Source of the DNA: Phaeovulum veldkampii DSM 11550
GTDB taxonomy: Bacteria > Pseudomonadota > Alphaproteobacteria > Rhodobacterales > Rhodobacteraceae
Assembly: GCF_003034995.1 (NCBI RefSeq)
Contig: NZ_PZKF01000002.1
Location: 1-64,000, forward strand
Length of the DNA: 64,000 bases
Direction of reading: 5' to 3'
The notes beneath the pieces were generated by a model that was given only the letters and a program-made list of their open reading frames with translations, ran no database searches and was not told the origin of the DNA. Below are positions 8,920 through 16,155 of this stretch, piece after piece. Both the position numbers and the translations under genes were made by a program. The number at the start of each line of letters is the position of its first letter. Within the stretch, counting starts at the first letter, position 1.

Positions 8920-9927
8920 ATGGCCCTGATCGAAACCCCCTATCTTCTGTTTCTGGGCGATGCGCCCGACCAATTGGCTGCAAAGGTGGCGCAGGGCATC
9001 AAGGACTGGCGCCCCGACTATGCCGTTGCCCAATTCCGGATGGAGGGCTGCAAGGCCGACATGGGCCTGCCCGACATGACGCTGGCCGAGGCGAAGGCGG
9101 CGGGTTGCAAGACCATGGTCGTGGGCGTGGCGAACCGCGGCGGGGTGATCTCGCCTGCATGGAAGAAGGTGCTGGTCGCGGCTTTGGAGGAGGGCTTTGA
9201 TCTGGCCTCGGGGCTGCACAATCTCTTGCGCGACGAAGAAGACCTTGCCGCCGTGGCCCGCGCTACGGGCCGCGCGCTGCATGACGTGCGGGTGCCCGAG
9301 GTGGATTATCCCATCGCAAATGGCCGCAAGCGCCAGGGCAGGCGGATGCTGGCGGTGGGCACCGATTGTTCGGTGGGCAAGATGTATACCGCGCTGTGCA
9401 TGGAGCGCGAGATGCGCGCCCGCGGCATGAATGCCAGTTTCCGCGCCACCGGCCAGACCGGCATTCTGATCACCGGCGACGGGGTTCCGCTGGATGCCGT
9501 GGTGGCCGATTTCATGTCCGGCGCGGTGGAATATCTGACGCCCGACAACGACCCCGACCACTGGGATCTGATCGAGGGGCAGGGCAGCCTGTTCCACATT
9601 TCCTATTCCGGGGTCACGCTGGCGCTGATTCATGGCGGCCAGCCTGACGCGCTGGTCGTCTGCCACGAACCGATGCGGGCCCACATGCGCGGGCTGCCCG
9701 AGTATGCCCTGCCGAGCCTTGAACAGGTGCGCGACGCGGCGCTGGCGATGGCGCGGGTGGCCAACCCCGGCTGCGTCGTGGTGGGCTATGCGATCAACAC
9801 TCAGGCTCTGCCCGAGGCCGAGGCCCGCGCCTATGTGGCCGAGGTCGAGGCGCGGCTTGGCCTGCCCGCTACAGACCCGTTCCGCTTTGGCGCGGCCAAG
9901 CTGGTCGATGCGTTGGCGGCGCTGTAA
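8920..9927 (+). CDS. dgcN: D-glutamate N-acetyltransferase DgcN (DUF1611 family)
   Basis: 335-residue DUF1611-type protein matching DgcN. In marine Proteobacteria DgcN acetylates D-glutamate to N-acetyl-D-glutamate, the first step of a D-glutamate catabolic route. The N-terminal part has an alpha/beta domain (LLFLGDAPDQL). The central GTDCSVGKM segment (about residues 147-155) is a P-loop-like nucleotide/CoA-binding loop typical of DUF1611. The ATG at 8920 has gaagga eight bases upstream, and a TTG two codons earlier is disfavoured. It is first in an operon with dgcA (33-base gap) and a D-amino-acid transaminase. The family call is firm; the reaction is transferred from characterised homologues. 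Confidence 0.85.
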   Translation: MALIETPYLLFLGDAPDQLAAKVAQGIKDWRPDYAVAQFRMEGCKADMGLPDMTLAEAKAAGCKTMVVGVANRGGVISPAWKKVLVAALEEGFDLASGLHNLLRDEEDLAAVARATGRALHDVRVPEVDYPIANGRKRQGRRMLAVGTDCSVGKMYTALCMEREMRARGMNASFRATGQTGILITGDGVPLDAVVADFMSGAVEYLTPDNDPDHWDLIEGQGSLFHISYSGVTLALIHGGQPDALVVCHEPMRAHMRGLPEYALPSLEQVRDAALAMARVANPGCVVVGYAINTQALPEAEARAYVAEVEARLGLPATDPFRFGAAKLVDALAAL

Positions 9928-9960
9928 ACCGGGCCGCGGCGTCGCAACGGAGGAAGCCTC

Positions 9961-10923
9961 ATGATCACCGTCACCCCCGATACTTTCCGCCTTGCGCAGG
10001 TGTTCACCATCTCGCGCGGTTCGCGCACCGAGGCGCGGGTGCTGACCGTGCGTGTTACCCGCGGCGGTCTGACCGGCTGGGGCGAATGTGTGCCCTATGC
10101 CCGCTACGGCGAAAGCCTGGACAGCGTGACGGCCCAGATCGAAAGCCTGCCCGCCGGCATCAGCCGGACCGAGTTGCAGCAGGCGCTGCCCGCCGGTGCC
10201 GCCCGCAACGCGGTCGATTGCGCGCTGTGGGATCTGGAGGCGAAGGCTGCGGGCTGTCGGGTCTGGGAACTGGCGGGCCTGCCTGCGCCGGGGCCGCAGA
10301 TCACCGCCTACACGCTGTCGCTTGATACGCCCGAGGCGATGCGGGCGGCGGCGACGCAAAACGCGCACCGGCCCATTCTCAAGATCAAGCTGGGCACCCC
10401 CGACGACATGCCGCGGCTGGAGGCGGTGCGGGCGGGGGCGCCGAATCCAGGGATCATCGTCGATGCCAACGAAGGCTGGACCGCCGAGGTCTATGCCGAT
10501 CTGGCCCCGCATCTGGTGCGGCTGGGGGTTGCGCTGGTGGAACAGCCGCTACCCGCCGCCGCCGATGAGGCGCTGGCCGACATTGCCCGCCCGCTGCCCG
10601 TCTGCGCCGACGAAAGCTGCCACGACCGCGCCAGCCTGCCGCATCTTGCGGGCAAGTATGACATGGTGAATATCAAGCTGGACAAGACCGGCGGCCTGAC
10701 CGAGGCGCTGGCGCTGCGCGATCTGGCCCGCGCCGAGGGCTATGGCGTCATGGTCGGCTGCATGGTCGGATCAAGCCTTGCGATGGCGCCCGCGGTTCTG
10801 GTGGCCCAGGGCGCGGCCTACACGGACCTTGACGGGCCGCTTCTGTTGGCAGAAGACCGCGAAAACCCGCTGCGCTATGAGGGCGGGCAGGTTTTCCCGC
10901 CCGACCGGGCGCTTTGGGGGTAA
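9961..10923 (+). CDS. dgcA: N-acetyl-D-glutamate racemase DgcA (enolase superfamily)
   Basis: 320-residue member of the dipeptide epimerase/muconate lactonising branch of the enolase superfamily. The expected residues are visible: KIK with catalytic Lys143, metal ligands Asp168 (VDANEGW), Glu194 (VEQP) and Asp217 (ADES), and the opposing base Lys242 in IKLDKTGG. Two bases on opposite faces fit a racemase. Next to dgcN, the likely job is conversion of N-acetyl-D-glutamate to N-acetyl-L-glutamate. A generic annotation would be L-Ala-D/L-Glu epimerase, and context favours DgcA. An ORF of this length with gaggaag just upstream supports the start. Confidence 0.85.
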   Translation: MITVTPDTFRLAQVFTISRGSRTEARVLTVRVTRGGLTGWGECVPYARYGESLDSVTAQIESLPAGISRTELQQALPAGAARNAVDCALWDLEAKAAGCRVWELAGLPAPGPQITAYTLSLDTPEAMRAAATQNAHRPILKIKLGTPDDMPRLEAVRAGAPNPGIIVDANEGWTAEVYADLAPHLVRLGVALVEQPLPAAADEALADIARPLPVCADESCHDRASLPHLAGKYDMVNIKLDKTGGLTEALALRDLARAEGYGVMVGCMVGSSLAMAPAVLVAQGAAYTDLDGPLLLAEDRENPLRYEGGQVFPPDRALWG

Positions 10924-10930
10924 GGATCGC

Positions 10931-11791
10931 ATGAGCCGGATTGTCTATGTGAATGGCGCCTATGTGCCCGAGGAAGAGGCGAAGGTTTCGGTCTTTGACC
11001 GCGGCTTTCTGATGGCCGATGGCGTTTACGAGGTAACAAGTGTTCTGGGCGGCAAGTTGCTCGACTTCGCCGGTCATGCCCGGCGGCTTGACCGGTCGCT
11101 GCGCGAGTTGGGCATGGAAATGCCGATGAGCGAGGCCGACTTGCTGGCGATCCACCGTGAGCTGGTGGCGCGCAACGATGTTGTCGATGGCATGGTTTAC
11201 CTGCAGATCACCCGCGGCAACCCCGGCGACCGCGACTTTGCCTTTCCGCCTGCCGGCACGCCGCTGACGGTGGTGCTGTTCACCCAGTCCAAGCCCGGCC
11301 TTGCGGACAACCCGCAGGCGAAAACCGGCCTGCGCGTGATCTCGATCGAGGATATCCGTTGGGGGCGGCGCGACATCAAGACGGTGCAACTGCTGTATCC
11401 GTCGATGGGCAAGATGATGGCCAAGAAGGCCGGCGTTGATGATGCCTGGTTTGTCGAGGACGGGTTCGTGACCGAGGGCACCTCGAACAACGCCTATATC
11501 GTTTCGGGCGGCAAGATCATCACCCGCAATCTGGGCAGCGACATCCTGCACGGCATCACCCGCGCAGCGGTGCTGCGTTTTGCCGCAGAGGCGCAGATGG
11601 AGGTTGAGGAGCGCCCCTTCACCCTGGCCGAGGCCCATGCGGCCGACGAAGCCTTCATCACCTCGGCCTCGGCCTTTGTGATGCCGGTGGTCGAACTGGA
11701 CGGGCAAAAGATCGGCGCGGGCGCGCCCGGCCCGGTGGCCAAGCGGCTGCGCGAGATCTATCTGGACGAAAGCCGCAAGACCGCGGTCTGA
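10931..11791 (+). CDS. D-amino-acid transaminase (fold type IV PLP enzyme)
   Basis: 286-residue branched-chain/D-alanine aminotransferase-fold protein. Lys150 in RRDIK is at the position of the PLP Schiff-base lysine of D-alanine transaminase, and Glu182 in TEGTSNN matches the residue that contacts the PLP ring nitrogen. The absence of branched-chain transaminase hallmarks and the N-terminal VNGAYVPEEEAKVSVFDRGF favour the D-amino-acid type. It starts seven bases after dgcA and ends at a terminator. In this operon it could link D-alanine or other D-amino acids to D-glutamate and 2-oxoglutarate, feeding or draining the DgcN substrate. Confidence 0.88.
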   Translation: MSRIVYVNGAYVPEEEAKVSVFDRGFLMADGVYEVTSVLGGKLLDFAGHARRLDRSLRELGMEMPMSEADLLAIHRELVARNDVVDGMVYLQITRGNPGDRDFAFPPAGTPLTVVLFTQSKPGLADNPQAKTGLRVISIEDIRWGRRDIKTVQLLYPSMGKMMAKKAGVDDAWFVEDGFVTEGTSNNAYIVSGGKIITRNLGSDILHGITRAAVLRFAAEAQMEVEERPFTLAEAHAADEAFITSASAFVMPVVELDGQKIGAGAPGPVAKRLREIYLDESRKTAV

Positions 11792-11811
11792 GGCGCCAAT
11801 CATGGCATCGG

Positions 11812-11835
11812 GGGCGGCCAGCAGGCCGCCCTTTT
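11812..11835 (+). terminator. Rho-independent terminator of the dgc operon
   Basis: An 8-bp perfect stem (gggcggcc/ggccgccc) with an agca loop is followed by tttt, 20 bases after the transaminase stop. Confidence 0.8.
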
Positions 11836-11839
11836 GCAT

Positions 11840-12604
11840 TCAAAGGCCGCTGTCGGCCAGAACCCGGCCCAGCACCGGCGCCAGCCGCGCGGCCCAGTCG
11901 GCCTGCGCGGCTGGGGTGGCGATCAGATCGTTTCGGACCTCGATCAGCACATTGGGCCGCCCCGGTGCCAGCGCGTGCCGGTCGATTGCGTCGCCCTCCA
12001 GATGGCCGGCGTAGGGTTCATTGTCGCCCACGCACAGCCCTTGGTCAGCCAGCGCCGCAATCAGCGGCAGTGCAAGGCGTTCGTCACGGTGGGAATAGAG
12101 AATGCCAACCTGCCAAGGCCGTGGCGGGCGGCCCTTGAGTTGCGGCGTGAACGAATGGACCGCGCAAATGACCGTGTCGGGGCGCCGCGCGGCGAGCCGC
12201 GCATAAGCGTCGTGATAGGGGCGATACAGCCGACCCAGCCGCTGTGCGATATCGGCGGCCGTCACATGGCGGTTGGCGGGGATGATCGTGCCATCATAAA
12301 GTTTCATCACCAGTGTCGGGTCGTCTTCGCCGCGGTTGGGGTCGATCACAAGGCGCGAGAAATCCGACAGGATCGCAGGGGCATCCAACTGCTCGGCCAG
12401 CGCACGGGTCAGCCCGGCGGCGCCCACATCATAGGCGATGTGGCGCCCCATGTCGGCGGCCGCAATGCCAAGGCTGCCGCCCGCCACCCAGCCCGGCACC
12501 CGGTTGGTGGCATGGTCGCAGGTGACCAGCCAGCGCGCGGGGCGCGGCTCGCCGATGATCTGGAACGGGGTTTCGGGGTCGGAAGTCATCATTCTTTCGT
12601 GCAT
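11840..12604 (-). CDS. N-formylglutamate amidohydrolase family protein
   Basis: Up to 254 residues. It belongs to the N-formylglutamate deformylase/amidohydrolase family (PF05013), zinc enzymes that release glutamate from N-acyl-glutamate. Conserved pieces are the early CDHATNRVP, a DxGR/HIAYDVG segment, VIDPNRGEDDP, and AVHSFTP. The start is uncertain: ATGs at 12604, 12592 and 12589 are in frame, the last best placed after gaaag. It converges on the dgc operon across the shared terminator region. It is not near histidine-degradation (hut) genes, so an N-acetyl-L-glutamate deacylase role downstream of DgcA is possible but unproven. Confidence 0.85.
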   Translation of the reverse strand: MHERMMTSDPETPFQIIGEPRPARWLVTCDHATNRVPGWVAGGSLGIAAADMGRHIAYDVGAAGLTRALAEQLDAPAILSDFSRLVIDPNRGEDDPTLVMKLYDGTIIPANRHVTAADIAQRLGRLYRPYHDAYARLAARRPDTVICAVHSFTPQLKGRPPRPWQVGILYSHRDERLALPLIAALADQGLCVGDNEPYAGHLEGDAIDRHALAPGRPNVLIEVRNDLIATPAAQADWAARLAPVLGRVLADSGL

Positions 12605-12724
12605 TTCCCGCAGAACGGTTTACGACAGCCCGCGCCCAAGCGCCAGTTGCCCTGCGGTTGAAATTCCGCCATAGAGGGCACCGGCCCCAGCACGATGAAC
12701 CATGAACCGGAGAACCGAGGCAGG

Positions 12725-14170
12725 ATGAGACGCCTTCGCAACGTGAAGATCGTGGCCACGCTGGGCCCCGCATCAAGTGATTATGACACCATCCGCGCCC
12801 TGTTCGAGGCTGGCGCCGACGTGTTCCGCCTGAACATGAGCCACGGCAGCCATGCCGACCACCGCGAACGGTTGGATATCATCCGCCGGATTGAGGCCGA
12901 TACCGGCCGCCCGATTGCCGTGCTGGCCGACCTTCAGGGGCCGAAGCTGCGCGTGGGCACCTTTGCCGTCGGCGCTGCCGAACTGGAAGAAGGCGCGCCG
13001 TTCCGCTTTGATCTGGACCGGGCCGAGGGCGATGGCCACCGCGTCTGCCTGCCCCACCCCGAAATTTTCGCCGCGCTGGAGCCGGGCACCACGCTGTTGG
13101 TGAACGATGGCAAGATCCGCCTGAAGGTGAATGAATGCGGCCCCGATTTTGCCAATTGCACCGTGACCACGGGGGGCACGATCTCGAACCGCAAGGGCGT
13201 GAACGTGCCTGATGTGGTGCTGCCGGTGGCGGCGCTGTCGGACAAGGACCGCGCCGATCTGGAATTTGCCTGTTCGGCGGGTGTGGACTGGCTGGCGCTG
13301 TCGTTCGTGCAGCGCCCCGAGGATGTGATCGAGGCGCGCGATCTGGCCCGCGGCCGCGCCGCCGTGCTGTCAAAGATCGAGAAGCCAGCAGCGGTCAAGG
13401 CTTATGCCGAGATTTTGGCGGTGTCGGATGGCATCATGGTGGCCCGTGGCGATCTGGGGGTGGAATTGCCGGTGCATTCGGTGCCACCGATTCAAAAGCG
13501 CCTTGTGCGCGGCGCCCGCGCTGCCGCCAAGCCGGTGATCGTGGCCACCCAGATGCTGGAAAGCATGATCGAAAGCCCGATGCCCACCCGTGCCGAGGTG
13601 TCGGATGTGGCGACCGCGATCTATGAGGGCGCCGATGCGGTGATGCTGTCTGCCGAAAGCGCCGCGGGGCGCTATCCGGTCGAGGCGGTGGCGACGATGA
13701 ACGCGGTGGCAGAATCTGTTGAAAGCGATCCTACCTACCGCGAGGTGATCGAGGCCAGCCGCAGCGCCAAACGCCAGACCATCGCCGATGCGATCGTGTC
13801 GGCCGCGCGCGAGATTGCCGAGACGACCGATATTTCCGCGATCTGCTGCTATACCCAGACCGGCACCACCGTGGCGCTTGCTGCGCGCGAACGCCCGCGG
13901 GTGCCGATCATCGCGCTGTCGCCCGTGACCGCCACGCTGCGGCGCCTGTGCCTGCGCTGGGGGGTGCATACCGTGCGCTGCGAAGAGGTGGAGCGGTTCA
14001 AGATGGCCGTGGTCAACGCCGCCCGCGCCGCGCGCGATTTCGGCTTTGCCGACGAGACGAACCAGATCGTGGTGATGGCGGGGGTGCCTTTCAACGTGCA
14101 GGGCACGACCAATATCCTGCGGGTGGCGCCGTGTGATGAGCGCCTGATTTTCCGCACCGATCCGGAATGA
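12725..14170 (+). CDS. pyk: Pyruvate kinase
   Basis: 481-residue pyruvate kinase (phosphoenolpyruvate + ADP to pyruvate + ATP). Motifs seen in order are KIVATLGPAS at the N-terminus, FRLNMSHG, the catalytic lysine segment SKIEKPAA, MVARGDLGVELP, ATQMLESM, and SAESAAGRYPVEAV, followed by the allosteric C-domain. The ATG at 12725 is chosen because gaggcagg precedes it and the protein then begins with the usual RRLRNVKIV. An earlier ATG at 12695 has no ribosome site. It is divergent from the amidohydrolase gene and monocistronic. Confidence 0.96.
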   Translation: MRRLRNVKIVATLGPASSDYDTIRALFEAGADVFRLNMSHGSHADHRERLDIIRRIEADTGRPIAVLADLQGPKLRVGTFAVGAAELEEGAPFRFDLDRAEGDGHRVCLPHPEIFAALEPGTTLLVNDGKIRLKVNECGPDFANCTVTTGGTISNRKGVNVPDVVLPVAALSDKDRADLEFACSAGVDWLALSFVQRPEDVIEARDLARGRAAVLSKIEKPAAVKAYAEILAVSDGIMVARGDLGVELPVHSVPPIQKRLVRGARAAAKPVIVATQMLESMIESPMPTRAEVSDVATAIYEGADAVMLSAESAAGRYPVEAVATMNAVAESVESDPTYREVIEASRSAKRQTIADAIVSAAREIAETTDISAICCYTQTGTTVALAARERPRVPIIALSPVTATLRRLCLRWGVHTVRCEEVERFKMAVVNAARAARDFGFADETNQIVVMAGVPFNVQGTTNILRVAPCDERLIFRTDPE

Positions 14171-14180
14171 CCCTTTTGGC

Positions 14181-14209
14181 TTGCCAATTCGGGGCGTGCC
14201 GCCTATACG
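14181..14209 (+). promoter_or_regulatory. Sigma-70 promoter of rpmI-rplT
   Basis: TTGCCA at 14181-14186 and TATACG at 14204-14209 are separated by 17 bases. Transcription would begin near 14216, giving a leader of about 70 bases before rpmI. Confidence 0.6.
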
Positions 14210-14250
14210 GCGCGCTCTGACACCCGCGCGTCCGGCCAAAGTGGCATGCC

Positions 14251-14270
14251 GAGTCGTGCGTTCACCACTC
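14251..14270 (+). promoter_or_regulatory. Leader hairpin just before the rpmI ribosome site
   Basis: gagtcgtg-cgtt-caccactc folds into a stem with one mismatch and a 4-base loop, ending two bases before the Shine-Dalgarno gaaagagga. The position suits translational autoregulation of rpmI-rplT by L20, which is known in other bacteria. This is an inference from placement only. Confidence 0.35.
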
Positions 14271-14286
14271 GAAAGAGGAGATGGAA

Positions 14287-14487
14287 ATGCCCAAGATGAA
14301 GACCAAATCCGCTGCGAAAAAGCGGTTTTCCTTCACCGCCAGCGGGAAGGTCAAATCCGGCCCCGCCGGCAAGCGCCATGGTATGATCAAGCGCACCACC
14401 AAGTTCATCCGCGACAGCGCGGGCACGATGATCCTGGCCGATTGCGACGCCAAGATCGTCAAGAAATACATGCCCTACGATCGCTGA
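14287..14487 (+). CDS. rpmI: 50S ribosomal protein L35
   Basis: 66-residue L35, highly basic, beginning [14 protein letters not shown] and ending near KKYMPYDR, matching the family over its full length. The ATG at 14287 is preferred to the one at 14281 because the Shine-Dalgarno site ends directly against the latter. It lies 12 bases before rplT. Confidence 0.97.
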   Translation: MPKMKTKSAAKKRFSFTASGKVKSGPAGKRHGMIKRTTKFIRDSAGTMILADCDAKIVKKYMPYDR

Positions 14488-14499
14488 GGAGGATGAACC

Positions 14500-14865
14500 A
14501 TGTCTCGCGTTAAATCTGGCAAAGTCACCCACGCGCGCCACCGCAAGGTCATCAAGAAGGCCTCGGGCTATTACAGCGCGCGTTCGCGTAACTTCCGCAC
14601 GGCGACCCAGGCGGTTGACAAGGCGATGCAATACGCCACCCGCGACCGGAAGGCGCGCAAGCGCAACTTCCGCGCGTTGTGGATTCAGCGGATCAACGCC
14701 GCCGTGCGCGCCTTCGACGCCGAAATGACCTATTCGCGCTTCATCAACGCGCTGGCAGTGGCCGGTATCGAGGTGGACCGCAAGGTGCTGGCCGATCTGG
14801 CGGTGCACGAGCCCGAAGCCTTTGGTGCGATCGTCGAAAAGGCCAAGGCCGCGCTGGCTGCCTGA
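14500..14865 (+). CDS. rplT: 50S ribosomal protein L20
   Basis: 121-residue L20, an early-assembly 23S rRNA-binding protein. It has the typical basic N-terminal arm ([15 protein letters not shown]) and the C-terminal globular part with [18 protein letters not shown]. Start ATG at 14500 follows gaggagg. It forms a two-gene operon with rpmI and is followed by a strong terminator. L20 often represses its own operon, and a hairpin upstream of rpmI could be the target. Confidence 0.97.
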   Translation: MSRVKSGKVTHARHRKVIKKASGYYSARSRNFRTATQAVDKAMQYATRDRKARKRNFRALWIQRINAAVRAFDAEMTYSRFINALAVAGIEVDRKVLADLAVHEPEAFGAIVEKAKAALAA

Positions 14866-14884
14866 TCTCGATCAAGCGATCATG

Positions 14885-14919
14885 AAACCCCGCGCTGGCC
14901 CCGGCCCGCGCGGGGTTTT
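14885..14919 (+). terminator. Rho-independent terminator of rpmI-rplT
   Basis: aaaccccgcgc at 14885-14895 pairs with gcgcggggttt at 14908-14918, followed by a T-rich tail (ttttctttt). Confidence 0.85.
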
Positions 14920-14987
14920 CTTTTGTGCCTGCGGCTTGCAATCGCGCCCCCCAATGGCTAGCACGGAGACGATTTCAGGAGGGAACC

Positions 14988-16070
14988 ATGGCCGATCTGG
15001 ACGCGCTGCGCGGCAAATACATCTACGCCATCCAATCCGCGACCGACGAGGCCGGGCTGGAGGAGATCCGCCTTGCCGCGCTGGGCAAGAAGGGCGAGAT
15101 CAGCCTGAAGATGCGCGAACTGGGCCAGATGGAACCGGCGGCGCGGCAGGCGGCGGGCGCCCGGCTGAACGTGCTGAAGGATGAAATCGACGCCGCCCTG
15201 CGCGCGCGCAAGGCCGCCCTGGCCGATGCGGCGCTGGAGGCGCGGCTGGCCGCCGAATGGCTGGATGTGACGCTGCCCGCCCGCCCGCGCCGCGTGGGCA
15301 CCATCCACCCCGTCAGCCAGGTGATGGAGGAAGTCTCGGCGATCTTTGCCGACATGGGTTTTGCCGTGGCCGAGGGGCCGCAGGTCGAATCCGACTGGTT
15401 CAACTTTGATGCGCTGAACATCCCGCCCGAACACCCCGCACGGCAGGAACATGACACCTTCTTCATGGCCCGCGCCGAGGGCGACGCCCGCCCGCCGCAT
15501 GTGCTGCGCACCCATACCAGCCCGGTGCAAATTCGCGCCATGGCCGATCTGGGCGCGCCGATCCGGGTGATCGCGCCGGGCCGGGTTTACCGCATGGACA
15601 TGGACCAGACCCACACCCCCATGTTCCACCAGGTCGAGGGGCTGGCGATTGGCCGCGACATTTCGATGGCCAACCTGAAGTGGGTGCTGGAGGAGTTTTG
15701 CCGCACCTTTTTCGAGGTGACCGACGTGGAACTGCGCTTTCGCGCCAGCCATTTCCCCTTTACCGAGCCGTCGGCCGAGGTCGATATCCGCTGCTCGTGG
15801 GATGGCGGGCAGTTGAAGATCGGGCAGGGCGACAGTTGGATGGAAATTCTGGGCAGCGGCATGGTCCACCCCAAGGTGCTGGCCGCGGCGGGGGTGGACC
15901 CGGCCGAATGGCAGGGCTTTGCCTTTGGCATGGGCATCGACCGGCTGGCGATGCTGAAATACGGCATCCCCGATTTGCGCGCGTTCTTTGAGAGCGACCT
16001 GCGCTGGCTGCGCCACTACGGCTTTGCCAGCCTCGACATGCCGACGGTGCATGGGGGGTTGAGCAGGTGA
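14988..16070 (+). CDS. pheS: Phenylalanine-tRNA ligase alpha subunit
   Basis: 360-residue catalytic alpha subunit of the PheRS heterotetramer. It has an N-terminal coiled-coil (about residues 1-85) for tRNA contact, then the class II catalytic core with motif 2 around the [22 protein letters not shown] segment and motif 3 near [18 protein letters not shown] at 14988 follows caggaggg. pheT lies 85 bases downstream, with a small palindromic element in between. Confidence 0.97.
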   Translation: MADLDALRGKYIYAIQSATDEAGLEEIRLAALGKKGEISLKMRELGQMEPAARQAAGARLNVLKDEIDAALRARKAALADAALEARLAAEWLDVTLPARPRRVGTIHPVSQVMEEVSAIFADMGFAVAEGPQVESDWFNFDALNIPPEHPARQEHDTFFMARAEGDARPPHVLRTHTSPVQIRAMADLGAPIRVIAPGRVYRMDMDQTHTPMFHQVEGLAIGRDISMANLKWVLEEFCRTFFEVTDVELRFRASHFPFTEPSAEVDIRCSWDGGQLKIGQGDSWMEILGSGMVHPKVLAAAGVDPAEWQGFAFGMGIDRLAMLKYGIPDLRAFFESDLRWLRHYGFASLDMPTVHGGLSR

Positions 16071-16110
16071 GTGATGCGCCAGTGGCCATGATAGACTGGC
16101 TGGAATGGGC

Positions 16111-16136
16111 CATGGTGGGCAAGATCGCCCACCCTA
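16111..16136. repeat. Short palindromic element between pheS and pheT
   Basis: ggtgggc at 16114-16120 and gcccacc at 16127-16133 form a 7-bp perfect stem with a 6-base loop. The surrounding catggtgggcaagatcgccc text resembles a small palindrome that recurs in intergenic DNA of Rhodobacterales (from memory). It is the only copy noticed in this window. It could be a dispersed repeat or simply an mRNA hairpin between the two subunit genes. Confidence 0.45.
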
Positions 16137-16155
16137 CGAACCCCGAGGACACCAA

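Noticed and set aside
8795-8983. 62-codon minus-strand frame in the mcl1-dgcN region
   Set aside because: It runs into the dgcN coding start, has no convincing ribosome site or family, and overlaps the palindrome that looks regulatory.
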